From an uncultured Romboutsia sp. (GTDB taxonomy: Bacteria > Bacillota > Clostridia > Peptostreptococcales > Peptostreptococcaceae), in the NCBI GenBank assembly GCA_937880075.1, contig CALFLM010000068.1, forward strand, positions 1 through 36,869: 36,869 nt of DNA, written 5' to 3'. Both the position numbers and the translations under genes were made by a program. Shown one piece after another: positions 15,005 to 23,306 of this stretch. Position 1 is the stretch's first letter, and the number at the start of each line of letters is the position of its first letter. Under the pieces are notes generated by a model. That model was not told the DNA's origin and made no database searches. It was given only the letters and a program-made list of their open reading frames with translations.

Positions 15005-16408
15005 CTAACTATTATAAATTATATTTAATTTTTCATAATTTATTTTATTATTTTCATTTAATGATATTTTAATATCATATTTTTTAGATATATTTTCTAT
15101 TATATACATAAAATTCATTTTTATAAGTTCTAAATTTCTACTATTCAACTCTATAGTTATATCTTTATATGATGTATGGGTACTAATTCTAATTGTCTCT
15201 TTTTCTATATTATCTAAAATAAAATCGATAGATTTTGTTGCCCCTTTACCTTCGCAAATATAACATTCTTCTAAATAGTACTTATCTATAGAATCTCTCT
15301 CTCTTCGTCTAGTAATCTCAACTAATCCTAACCTTGTCATTCCTAATACTTCAGTTTTTCTTTTATCTTTTCTAAACTCTTCATTTAATATATTTATTAT
15401 TTCTTGCTTATATTTTGCTTTGTGCATATCTATAAAATCAATTATTATTATTCCACCTATATCTCTTAATTTAAGCTGACGGCAAACTTCAATTGCTGCC
15501 TCTATATTAGTTTTGTACACTGTTTCTTCAAGCTTTAAATTTCCAGTAAATTTTCCTGTATTAACATCTATTACAGTAAGTGCCTCAGTTTTATCTATTA
15601 TTAAATATCCTCCACTTTTTAGCCATACCTTTTTATTTAAAGCTTTTTCAACTTGATTTTCTACTCTATACAAGTCAAATATATCTTTATTTTCTTCTAA
15701 CTCTAGTTTTTCTATGTACTCTTTTTTTATAGATTTTAGTGTATTTTTTAATTCATCATACTTACATTTATCATTTATAACTATTTTCTCAACATCTTCA
15801 TTTACATTATCCTTTATATACTTAGATGAAAAATCTAATTCTTTATATAAAAGTTTTGGTCCTATTCCCAATTTATATTCTTTAAGTATTTCTTTGTATC
15901 TTTCCTTTAACTCATTTATATCCGCTTCTAAGTCTTCTTTTGTACAACCTACAGCTTCTGTCCTTATTATCAGCCCTTTAGCACCTTCACTTACACTTTT
16001 AGCAATCTTTTTTAATCTAAACCTTTCTTTTTCATCAGATATCTTATTAGATATTGTAATTCTATCATTAGTAGGAATATATACTAAATATCTTCCAGCT
16101 AGACTTATCTCGGTATTTAATTTAGCTCCTTTAGTTCCTACTTCTTCTTTATTTACTTGTACTAATATATCTTGGCTAGCTTTTATATCGCTATCTTTCT
16201 CTAATTGCAAATACGCTAACTTTTCAAATCCTATATCTACAAAACATGCTTGTATACCTGGTATAACTTTTTTAACTATGCCTCTATATATATTTGATAC
16301 TTTTTTAGAATTTTTATTATCTTCTATTAATAACTCTATTAATTTATCATCTTCTAATACTGCTGTTTTTTGAGATGAAACTAAACATTCTATTATGATT
16401 TTTTTCAT
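15005..16408 (-). CDS. rng: Ribonuclease G/E family endoribonuclease
   Basis: A 467-residue RNase E/G, which cleaves AU-rich single-stranded RNA in rRNA and mRNA processing. An S1-like RNA-binding domain lies around 37-120 (NIYRGIVKKVIPGIQACFVDIG). The catalytic Mg-binding aspartates are D281 in VIDVNTGKF and D324 in IIIDFIDM, with the 43-residue spacing of E. coli RNase E. The zinc-link CxxC is C382-C385. There is no long C-terminal scaffold, so it resembles RNase G in size. An AAGGAG precedes the ATG. It lies upstream of rplU and downstream of the radical-SAM pair, separated from the latter by a terminator. Confidence 0.94.
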   Translation of the reverse strand: MKKIIIECLVSSQKTAVLEDDKLIELLIEDNKNSKKVSNIYRGIVKKVIPGIQACFVDIGFEKLAYLQLEKDSDIKASQDILVQVNKEEVGTKGAKLNTEISLAGRYLVYIPTNDRITISNKISDEKERFRLKKIAKSVSEGAKGLIIRTEAVGCTKEDLEADINELKERYKEILKEYKLGIGPKLLYKELDFSSKYIKDNVNEDVEKIVINDKCKYDELKNTLKSIKKEYIEKLELEENKDIFDLYRVENQVEKALNKKVWLKSGGYLIIDKTEALTVIDVNTGKFTGNLKLEETVYKTNIEAAIEVCRQLKLRDIGGIIIIDFIDMHKAKYKQEIINILNEEFRKDKRKTEVLGMTRLGLVEITRRRERDSIDKYYLEECYICEGKGATKSIDFILDNIEKETIRISTHTSYKDITIELNSRNLELIKMNFMYIIENISKKYDIKISLNENNKINYEKLNIIYNS

Positions 16409-16452
16409 TTATTTCTCCTTAAATTACTGCTTTTATATATCTTATTTATAAT

Positions 16453-16480
16453 AAAAAAGGTGGCTTAAACCACCTTTTTT
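16453..16480 (-). terminator. Terminator downstream of the radical-SAM-associated gene
   Basis: An 11-bp stem (16453-16463 with 16470-16480; GGTGG/CCACC core with A/T extension) and a 6-nt loop. It overlaps the last base of the stop codon of the gene to its right and precedes rng, with a T run on the minus strand. Confidence 0.8.
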
Positions 16481-17175
16481 TACATAGGAGATACTAATTG
16501 ACCATCCTCTAACTGATATAAATCTCTTCTTAATATATCTACATCTAACGGATCCATATCTAATTCTAATAATTCTAATATTTTAGGTATAAATATATTA
16601 GTATTTAAATTTGCCTTAGAACCAGTAGCTATTGTTGCCTCTAAAATTAACACATTGTCTTGTACATCTAATAAGTCAAAATTTCTAATCATATGTCTTA
16701 TATCAGATTCTACAATTTTTCCTTTTTTATTCTTCTTGTTTATTATTATTTCATTTTGAGACATAAACTCCACTATTTTACTTTTTATATATTCTTTAGT
16801 TAAAGTCTCTTTTGTTTCTATAGTGAATATATATTCACCATATTCTATAACAGATGCTAAAGACGGCTCTTGCTTGTCTATTTCCTTAGCTTTTATGAAT
16901 TTTATACCTTCTGGTAATTGTACGTTCATTCTATTTAAATATTCTTCTATACTTAAATCCTCTTCTATTTCAACATCAACATATTCTCCTTGACTTTCTG
17001 TTCCAAGAGATAAGGCATTTCCGTAACTTATTTTAGGATGAGGATTAAACCCTTGTGAATGAACTAAAGCTATTTCAGCTCTTCTAAATGCTCTTTGTAA
17101 TAATTGTTGTAAATCTAAATGAGATATATAAATCATATCTCCTTCTTTGTTAAATTTAGTTCTTATTATTTTCAT
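16480..17175 (-). CDS. TIGR03936/DUF2344 family radical-SAM-associated protein
   Basis: A 231-residue protein starting MKIIRTKFNKEGDMIYISHLD, with AFRRAEIALVHSQGFNPHPKISYGNALSLGTES, the hallmark of the DUF2344 family. Its biochemical function is unknown to me. It lies 2 nt after the stop of a TIGR03960-type radical-SAM gene, and in some bacteria the two are reported as one polypeptide, implying a joint role. ATG 17175 is chosen because a GGGGGA precedes it; the GTG at 17184 sits too close to that site. The location next to rng and rplU hints at RNA or ribosome work, which is an inference. Confidence 0.9.
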   Translation of the reverse strand: MKIIRTKFNKEGDMIYISHLDLQQLLQRAFRRAEIALVHSQGFNPHPKISYGNALSLGTESQGEYVDVEIEEDLSIEEYLNRMNVQLPEGIKFIKAKEIDKQEPSLASVIEYGEYIFTIETKETLTKEYIKSKIVEFMSQNEIIINKKNKKGKIVESDIRHMIRNFDLLDVQDNVLILEATIATGSKANLNTNIFIPKILELLELDMDPLDVDILRRDLYQLEDGQLVSPM

Positions 17176-17177
17176 AA

Positions 17178-19022
17178 TTAGCACATCCCCCTTCCTAAAT
17201 CAGTTGTATTTATACCACAGCCATTACATCTATGTCTACAATCTGGAGTAACTGCATCTTTATTAGCTTTTTCATTTTCTCTTATTAAGAACTTCTTGCT
17301 AACTCCTACATCTATATGATCCCATGGGAATACTTCCTCGTAACTTCTTTTTCTATTTGCATAGAAATCTATTGAAAGATTATTTTTTTCCATAGCTTCC
17401 ATCCATATATCTAAATTGAAATATTCTGACCATCCATCAAATTTAGCGCCTGCTTTAAATGCATCATATATTACTTTACCTATTCTTCTATCACCTCTAG
17501 CTATTACAGCTTCCATTAAACTAGTTTTAGAATCATGGTAATTATATTTTATATCTTTATTCTTTAACTTTTTAACTAAATATTTTTGCTTTTCAACAAC
17601 TTCTTCAGTTGTATCTTGTCCATGCCATTGGAATGGTGTAAATGGCTTAGGTACAAATGTTGATGTACTTACTGTAACACTGAAACTTCTTTTTAGCTTA
17701 CCATTATGAACGTCTCTATAAATATCAATTACATCATATGCAAGATTTGCAATTCCATCTAAATCATCATAAGTTTCTGTTGGTAAACCTATCATAAAGT
17801 ATAATTTTACACTATTCCATCCCATTTCAAATGCCTTTTTAGTTGCATTTTGTAAATCTTCTTCACTTATTCCTTTATTTATAACATCTCTAAGTCTTTG
17901 AGTTCCTGCTTCAGGTGCAAAAGTTAATCCTGATTTTCTTACTTGTTGTATTTTCTCTGCTATTTCCATAGAGAAGTTATCTAATCTAAGAGATGGTAGA
18001 GATATTCCTATATTCTTAGATGAATACTCATCAACTAAATAATCAGTTAACTCTGATAGCTTAGAGTAATCACTAGTACTTAATGATGATAAAGATATTT
18101 CATCATAACCCGTACTCTTTACTAACTTATCTACTATTTCTTTTAATCTATCTACACTTTTTTCTCTTATTGGTCTATATATCATACCAGCTTGACAGAA
18201 TCTACATCCTCTTGTACACCCTCTAAATAATTCAAGCACAACTCTATTATGAACTGTATCAATAAACGGAACTATTAATTTTTCTGGATATGGTACATTT
18301 TCAACATCTTTTATTATTCTCTTGCGAGGTTTGGCTGGTATATTTTCTCTGTTTGGTACAACTTCTTTAACTGTATTATCTTCATTGTAAGTAACATCAT
18401 AAAAGCTAGGTATATAAACACCTTCTATTGAAGATATTTGATATAAGAAATCTTCTCTAGTTGTTTTATTTTTCTTCCATTTTTTATAAGCATTTAGTAT
18501 TTCTAGGTTTACCTCTTCACCTTCACCTAAAACAACTATATCAACAAAATCAGATATCGGCTCTACATTATATGCACATGGACCTCCAACTAATATAAAT
18601 GGATCATCTAATTTTCTTTCCGTTCTAAGTATAGGGATATTTGCTAAATCTAGAATATTTAATATATTTGTATATGAAAGCTCATATTGAAGAGTGAATG
18701 CTATGAAATCAAAATTAGTTATAGGTTCTCTCGACTCTAAGGCAAATAGTGGTATATTTTTTTCTCTCATCATATTTTCCATATCAACAGCAGGTGCATA
18801 TACCCTCTCACAGAATATTTTTTCATCTCTGTTGATTACATCATATAGTATATGACTTCCTAAGTGACTCATACCAACTTCATATAAGTCTGGGAAACAT
18901 TGAGCATATCTTATTAAGTTTTCGTCTGACGTATCCTTATGTATTGAATTTATTTCATTTCCAAGATACCTAGCAGGCTTTTCAACCTTCTTTAAAATTC
19001 TCTTTAAGTCTACCTTATTCAT
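17178..19022 (-). CDS. TIGR03960 family B12-binding-domain radical SAM protein
   Basis: A 614-residue protein. A cobalamin-binding-like N-terminal region (about 35-190; PDLYEVGMSHLGSHILY, FILVGGPCAYNVEP) precedes a radical-SAM core with the [4Fe-4S] ligands C269, C273 and C276 (CTRGCRFC). The SAM-binding GLTFAPEAGTQRLRD block follows. The C-terminus ends in a second cysteine cluster (CRHRCNGCGINTTDLGRGMC), possibly another metal site. The substrate is unknown. GGAGG precedes the ATG at longer-than-usual spacing. Transcribed from a strong promoter with the DUF2344 gene as second cistron. Confidence 0.92.
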   Translation of the reverse strand: MNKVDLKRILKKVEKPARYLGNEINSIHKDTSDENLIRYAQCFPDLYEVGMSHLGSHILYDVINRDEKIFCERVYAPAVDMENMMREKNIPLFALESREPITNFDFIAFTLQYELSYTNILNILDLANIPILRTERKLDDPFILVGGPCAYNVEPISDFVDIVVLGEGEEVNLEILNAYKKWKKNKTTREDFLYQISSIEGVYIPSFYDVTYNEDNTVKEVVPNRENIPAKPRKRIIKDVENVPYPEKLIVPFIDTVHNRVVLELFRGCTRGCRFCQAGMIYRPIREKSVDRLKEIVDKLVKSTGYDEISLSSLSTSDYSKLSELTDYLVDEYSSKNIGISLPSLRLDNFSMEIAEKIQQVRKSGLTFAPEAGTQRLRDVINKGISEEDLQNATKKAFEMGWNSVKLYFMIGLPTETYDDLDGIANLAYDVIDIYRDVHNGKLKRSFSVTVSTSTFVPKPFTPFQWHGQDTTEEVVEKQKYLVKKLKNKDIKYNYHDSKTSLMEAVIARGDRRIGKVIYDAFKAGAKFDGWSEYFNLDIWMEAMEKNNLSIDFYANRKRSYEEVFPWDHIDVGVSKKFLIRENEKANKDAVTPDCRHRCNGCGINTTDLGRGMC

Positions 19023-19069
19023 GTATCTTAAAACCTCCGATAAGCTTATTATTTTAAAACATAAATATT

Positions 19070-19098
19070 ATTATACACGATATGATATTATGTATCAA
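19070..19098 (-). promoter_or_regulatory. Promoter of the radical-SAM operon
   Basis: TTGATA (19093-19098) and a perfect TATAAT (19070-19075) are 17 nt apart on the minus strand, about 50 nt upstream of the ATG. Confidence 0.75.
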
Positions 19099-19198
19099 AA
19101 CTTTATTTTAAATATAGTTTTTCCATTTTATATTCATATAAACTGAAAATACATTTATATTTAGATATTTATCTACATTTACATTATACTTAATTTAG

Positions 19199-19247
19199 GA
19201 TATAATATTATTATTTAGATATAATATTATTATTTAGATATCATATT
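19199..19247 (+). repeat. 19-bp tandem repeat upstream of fprA
   Basis: About 2.6 copies of a 19-bp unit containing TATAAT begin at 19199, 19218 and 19237. The first two units are identical. The array ends at the -35 region of the predicted fprA promoter, so it lies in the region a regulator would use. It could be replication slippage or tandem operator/UP-element sites. Confidence 0.8.
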
Positions 19248-19275
19248 GTTTAAAATTGTATTCTATGGGTATAAT
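19246..19275 (+). promoter_or_regulatory. Promoter of fprA
   Basis: TTGTTT (19246-19251), an 18-nt spacer and a perfect TATAAT (19270-19275) lie 39 nt upstream of the ATG. Confidence 0.55.
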
Positions 19276-19314
19276 TTTTTTATGAATATCGTTAATTTTT
19301 TAGGAGGACTTATT

Positions 19315-20508
19315 ATGAGTAATGTATTTGAAGTAAAAAAAGATATTTACTTTGCAGGTGTTGTTGATAAAGATTTAGAAGTGTTTGATATAATAATGGA
19401 AACTGAGTTTGGTACAACTTATAACTCTTATATAATAAAAGATGAAAAAACTGTTTTATTTGATACTGTTAAACCAAACTTTAAAGATGAATTTTTAAAT
19501 AATATATCTCAAGTTACTGATGTAGCTGATATAGATTATGTAGTAATACACCACACTGAGCCTGACCATGCTGGTAGCTTAAAATATATATTAGATTTAA
19601 ATCCAAACATAGAAGTATTCTGTACAAAAGCAGCTAAAACGTACTTAGATGAACAAATAAATAAACCATTTAAATGTCATATTATAACTGATGGTGAAAT
19701 TTTAAACATAGGTAAAAGAAACCTTAAGTTTATAACTGCTCCTTTCTTACATTGGGCTGATACTATGTTTACTTATGTTGAGGAAGATAAAACATTATTT
19801 ACTTGTGATGCTTTTGGATGTCATTTTGCAAATGTTGATGCTAATTCTGTTGAAAGTGAAGATTACTTAAAATCATCTAAGCACTACTATGATTGTATAG
19901 TTAAGCCTTTTGCTAAACACGTATTAAATGCTATTAATAAAGTTGTTGAGTTAGAATTAGACTTTGATACGATCTTAACATCACATGGTCCAATGCTTAC
20001 TAAAGACCCTATGGCTCAAGTAAAAAGATATTTAGATTGGTCTACAGAAGTAGTTAATACTACTAATCAAAACCAAGTTGCTGTATTCTATTTATCTGCA
20101 TACACTAATACTTTAGTTATGGCTAAAAATATAGAAAAGGGCTTACTTGAAGAAGGATGTAAAGTTACTTTATATGACTTAGAAAATATGAACTTAAAAG
20201 AAATGCATGACGCAGTAGTTATGTCTAAAGTAATATTATTAGGTTCTCCAACAATAAATAAAACTATGGTTAAGCCAATGTGGGATTTATTCTCTGTTAT
20301 AGACCCTATGGCTAATATAGGTAAAATAGGTGGAGTTTTCGGTTCTTATGGATGGAGTGGCGAAGGTATAACTATGGCTGAAACTTTAATAAAAGCTATG
20401 GCTTTCAAAATGCCAGTTCCTACTCTTAAAAAGAAATTCTTCCCTTCAGAAGAAACTCTTCAAGACTGTGTAGACTTCGGTAAAGAATTTGCTAAATTAA
20501 TAAAATAA
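19315..20508 (+). CDS. fprA: Flavodiiron protein (FprA-type A-type flavoprotein)
   Basis: A 397-residue cytosolic reductase of O2 and/or NO. An N-terminal metallo-beta-lactamase-like domain carries the full diiron ligand set: H80, E82, D84 (HTEPDHAG), H146 (FLHWAD), D165 (CDAFG) and H224 (TSHGP). A C-terminal flavodoxin-like FMN domain starts near 255 (VAVFYLSAYTNT; the FMN-loop region GSYGWSGEG). No extra rubredoxin domain is fused, so an external donor is needed. The start at 19315 has a perfect AGGAGG; longer in-frame starts do not. Monocistronic, with a palindromic terminator that overlaps its last codons. Confidence 0.94.
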   Translation: MSNVFEVKKDIYFAGVVDKDLEVFDIIMETEFGTTYNSYIIKDEKTVLFDTVKPNFKDEFLNNISQVTDVADIDYVVIHHTEPDHAGSLKYILDLNPNIEVFCTKAAKTYLDEQINKPFKCHIITDGEILNIGKRNLKFITAPFLHWADTMFTYVEEDKTLFTCDAFGCHFANVDANSVESEDYLKSSKHYYDCIVKPFAKHVLNAINKVVELELDFDTILTSHGPMLTKDPMAQVKRYLDWSTEVVNTTNQNQVAVFYLSAYTNTLVMAKNIEKGLLEEGCKVTLYDLENMNLKEMHDAVVMSKVILLGSPTINKTMVKPMWDLFSVIDPMANIGKIGGVFGSYGWSGEGITMAETLIKAMAFKMPVPTLKKKFFPSEETLQDCVDFGKEFAKLIK

Positions 20509-20566
20509 TTTATAAAAAAGCATCTGAAATTTCAGATGCTTTTTTATAAATTATTTTATTAATTTA
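20493..20566. repeat. 74-bp perfect palindrome at the fprA/mgsA convergent ends
   Basis: Bases 20493-20529 and 20530-20566 are exact reverse complements (37 bp, no spacer, no mismatch). The palindrome contains the last five sense codons and stop of fprA and, at its other end, the stop codon of mgsA. The inner GCATCTGAAA/TTTCAGATGC core is the terminator. Confidence 0.95.
20514..20545. terminator. Bidirectional terminator between fprA and mgsA
   Basis: The core stem of the palindrome is a GC-containing hairpin with six A and six T flanks. It would serve fprA (+) and mgsA (-) equally. Confidence 0.9.
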
Positions 20567-20983
20567 AACTCTTTGGCTAGTAGTTTTTCTAACTTCTCTC
20601 CAAGAAAGTTCCCCTCTATTTAATGCATTAATAAAAATCTCAGCTGATGCCAAATTTGTAGCTATAGGGACCTGATATACATCACATAATCTTATAAGTG
20701 CTTGTATATCAGGTTCATGAGCTTGAGCATTATGTGGGTCTCTTAAAAATATAACTAAATCTATATCTTGAGACACTATTAAAGCTCCTATTTGCTGATC
20801 TCCTCCAAGCGGTCCAGATGCCAATCTATTTACATTAAGAGATGTTTCATCCATTATTCTTTTTCCTGTAGTCCCTGTACCATATAGACCATACTTTTTT
20901 AATATTTTTTCATATGCTATACAAAATCCTATCATTGTATCTTTCATTTCATCATGTGCTATTAATGCTATATTCATATTCAT
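20564..20983 (-). CDS. mgsA: Methylglyoxal synthase
   Basis: A 139-residue enzyme converting dihydroxyacetone phosphate to methylglyoxal and phosphate, a bypass that relieves sugar-phosphate stress. Signatures are ALIAHD (His10), SGPLGGDQQIGA (catalytic Asp62), LVIFLRDP and AHEPD (His89). Three in-frame ATGAAT repeats lie at the 5' end. I choose the second ATG (20983), six bases after AGGAG; the first ATG abuts the ribosome-binding site. Last gene of the minus-strand cell-shape cluster, 14 nt after rodA. Its stop codon is part of a long palindrome. Confidence 0.95.
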   Translation of the reverse strand: MNMNIALIAHDEMKDTMIGFCIAYEKILKKYGLYGTGTTGKRIMDETSLNVNRLASGPLGGDQQIGALIVSQDIDLVIFLRDPHNAQAHEPDIQALIRLCDVYQVPIATNLASAEIFINALNRGELSWREVRKTTSQRV

Positions 20984-20997
20984 ATTCATCTCCTAAT

Positions 20998-22116
20998 TTA
21001 AAAGTTTATTTTCTTTCTTCTCATACCAACATTTAGTACTAATCCAAGATTTGCTAATGATGTAAGTAAAGAACTTCCTCCATAACTTATAAATGGAAGT
21101 GTTACTCCAGTTACTGGAATCACAGCTACAGTCATACCTATATTTTGAATAATCTGATAAGCAAACATACTAGTAACTCCAATTACTATAAGAGTTCCAT
21201 AAAAATCTTTCGCTTCTCTTGATAATATTATCATTCTAAGTAAGAATAATGTATAAAGCAATATTACAACCGCCATTCCTATTGCACCTAATTCTTCTCC
21301 TATAACAGCAAATATAAAATCACTTTCTTGTACTGGTAAAAATCCTTCTTGGTTTTGAGTTCCATTATATAAACCCTTACCCGTCAAACCTCCAGAACCT
21401 ATAGCTATCATAGACTGCATAACTTGATAGTTACCCTTATATGTAGGGTCATCTGGATGCAGAAATGCTTCAATTCTTTCTTTTTGGTGCGATGCCATCA
21501 TCATATACATTAGTGGTAATAACATTATAGCTATTATAAAAACCCTTTTTATAAGCTTTATACTAAGACCTGCAGTAAACAACATTCCTGCAATTATACA
21601 ACAAAATACTATAGCCGTACCTAAATCTGGTTGAGCAAATAATAAACCTATAAAAGGTATTGCATAAATAACAACTGGTATTATCTCTTTTAAAGTATTT
21701 AACTTATCTTTTTTAGACTCTACTATTTTAGCATAACTCAATATAAATGTTAGCTTAACTAATTCAGATGTCTGAAAATCTAAGGGTCCTAAATTTAGCC
21801 AAGACCTTGCCCCTCCTCTTTCAGCACCTATACCAGGTATTAAAACAATACCTAGTAAAACTAAACTAATAACATATAAACCTTTATAATATTTACCTAA
21901 AAGATTATAGTCAAACATTAATATTCCTATTATCATTAATACCCCTAAAGCAAAAGCAGCTCCTTGCTTATAAAGTTGGAAGTAATCACCTGTCTCATTT
22001 GCATGAGTAGCACTACTTAATATTAATAATCCAAAAGAAAATATACAAAATACTATAATTATAAGCTTCCAATCTAGTTGTTTTATCAATTTAATCATCG
22101 ATTTACGTTCAGCCAT
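20998..22116 (-). CDS. rodA: RodA/FtsW/SpoVE family peptidoglycan glycosyltransferase (RodA type)
   Basis: A 372-residue, multi-spanning SEDS protein that polymerises lipid II into glycan strands, working with a class B PBP. Recognisable are SRGGARSWL-type RGGARSWLNLG, the key aspartate in AQPDLGTA, and the C-terminal PVTGVTLPFISYGGSSL signature. Membrane helices span most of the length. Called RodA rather than FtsW because it shares a cluster with mreBCD and PBP2; the family assignment itself is firm. The ribosome-binding site (GGTG) is weak. Confidence 0.92.
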   Translation of the reverse strand: MAERKSMIKLIKQLDWKLIIIVFCIFSFGLLILSSATHANETGDYFQLYKQGAAFALGVLMIIGILMFDYNLLGKYYKGLYVISLVLLGIVLIPGIGAERGGARSWLNLGPLDFQTSELVKLTFILSYAKIVESKKDKLNTLKEIIPVVIYAIPFIGLLFAQPDLGTAIVFCCIIAGMLFTAGLSIKLIKRVFIIAIMLLPLMYMMMASHQKERIEAFLHPDDPTYKGNYQVMQSMIAIGSGGLTGKGLYNGTQNQEGFLPVQESDFIFAVIGEELGAIGMAVVILLYTLFLLRMIILSREAKDFYGTLIVIGVTSMFAYQIIQNIGMTVAVIPVTGVTLPFISYGGSSLLTSLANLGLVLNVGMRRKKINF

Positions 22117-22151
22117 ATTTTCACCGTCTTTCTAAAATCAATAAAAACCAC

Positions 22152-22175
22152 AAAGGGGGATAATAATCCCCCTTT
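22152..22175 (-). terminator. Hairpin between minE and rodA
   Basis: A 9-bp stem (22152-22160 with 22167-22175; GGGGGA/TCCCCC core) begins immediately after the minE stop codon. On the minus strand the following run is TTTGTGGTTTTT, a weak U tract, so partial termination is likelier than a full stop before rodA. Confidence 0.5.
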
Positions 22176-22176
22176 T

Positions 22177-22461
22177 TTACATTTTTCTCTCTTTTATATT
22201 TCTTAGTGGTATATTTGCAACTAGTGCAGATACCGGCATATCATCATTTTCTCCTCTGGCTTTTGACATTTTTATTTCAAGTCCATCTTCTTCTATTTCC
22301 GCATAATTAGCTATAACTTTAAGAATATCTGTTTTTATAAGATCTAGAAGCTTAGGAGAACAATCAACTCTATCATGTACTAAAACTAATTTCAATCTTT
22401 CTTTTGCCACAGATTTGCTAGTTTTAGATTCATTAGAAAAAATTTTAAATAAATCTAACAT
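22177..22461 (-). CDS. minE: Cell division topological specificity factor MinE
   Basis: A 94-residue MinE, which binds MinD, stimulates its ATPase and confines the MinCD inhibitor to the poles. The N-terminal helix MLDLFKIF is the membrane/MinD contact region. KERLKLVLVHDRVDCSPKLL and the C-terminal dimerisation region are typical. It follows minD by 17 nt. Presence of MinE, rather than only DivIVA/MinJ, implies an oscillating-type Min system as in clostridia. Confidence 0.94.
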   Translation of the reverse strand: MLDLFKIFSNESKTSKSVAKERLKLVLVHDRVDCSPKLLDLIKTDILKVIANYAEIEEDGLEIKMSKARGENDDMPVSALVANIPLRNIKERKM

Positions 22462-22478
22462 AGATATATCCCCCTTTA

Positions 22479-23276
22479 CTATTTAGCCATACCAAATATT
22501 TTCTTTATTTTAGTGAAAATGTTAGCTTCTTCTTCTAACTCTAACATTGGTACTTCATCTCCTAATATCCTTCTTGCTATATTCTTATATGCTTGTCCAG
22601 CAAGAGACTTATTATCAAGTATAGCAGGCTCGCCTTTATTAGTCGAAACTATTATACTTTCATCATCAGGTACTAAACCTAATAATTTAATAGCTAGTAT
22701 TTCTATAATATCTTCTTTATTCATCATATCGCCACGTCTTACCATGTCGTGTCTTATTCTATTTATTACTAATCTTATATCATTTATTTCATTAGCTTCT
22801 AATAATCCTATTATTCTATCAGCATCTCTAACTGCTGATACTTCTGGATTTGTAACAACTATAGCTCTATCTGCTCCTGCTATAGCATTTTTAAAACCTT
22901 GCTCTATACCTGCTGGGCAGTCTATTATTATATAATCAAATGATTCTCTAAGTTTATTACATAAATCACTCATTTGTTCAACTTTAACTGCATTTTTATC
23001 TCTAGTTTGAGCAGCTGGTAATAGGTATAAATTTTCAAATCTTTTATCTTTTATTAATGCCTGTTTTAGTCTACATGTACCTTCAACAACATCAACTATA
23101 TCATAAACTATTCTATTTTCAAGTCCCATAACTACATCTAAGTTTCTAAGACCAATATCTGCATCTACTATAACTGTCTTTTTATTTTCTAAGCTTAGTG
23201 CAGTTCCTAAGTTAGCTGCGGTAGTAGTTTTTCCAACTCCACCTTTACCTGATGTTATAACTATAACTTCACTCAT
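22479..23276 (-). CDS. minD: Septum site-determining ATPase MinD
   Basis: A 265-residue ParA-family ATPase with the deviant Walker A GKGGVGKTT (10-18), a switch region containing DADIGLRNLD, and IIIDCPAGIEQG. The C-terminus ends in a Lys-rich amphipathic helix (FTKIKKIFGMAK), the membrane-targeting sequence. It recruits MinC and is regulated by MinE. It lies between minC and minE. Confidence 0.97.
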   Translation of the reverse strand: MSEVIVITSGKGGVGKTTTAANLGTALSLENKKTVIVDADIGLRNLDVVMGLENRIVYDIVDVVEGTCRLKQALIKDKRFENLYLLPAAQTRDKNAVKVEQMSDLCNKLRESFDYIIIDCPAGIEQGFKNAIAGADRAIVVTNPEVSAVRDADRIIGLLEANEINDIRLVINRIRHDMVRRGDMMNKEDIIEILAIKLLGLVPDDESIIVSTNKGEPAILDNKSLAGQAYKNIARRILGDEVPMLELEEEANIFTKIKKIFGMAK

Positions 23277-23306
23277 AACACTACCCCCTGTATAATTAAT
23301 ACTTAT

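Noticed and set aside
15714..16373. Long plus-strand ORF opposite rng
   Set aside because: Antisense of a well-supported RNase E/G gene; the translation is Ser/Phe/Leu-rich with no recognisable domain.
20981..20989. First of the three ATGAAT repeats as the mgsA start
   Set aside because: It abuts the AGGAG with no spacer; the second ATG has proper spacing.
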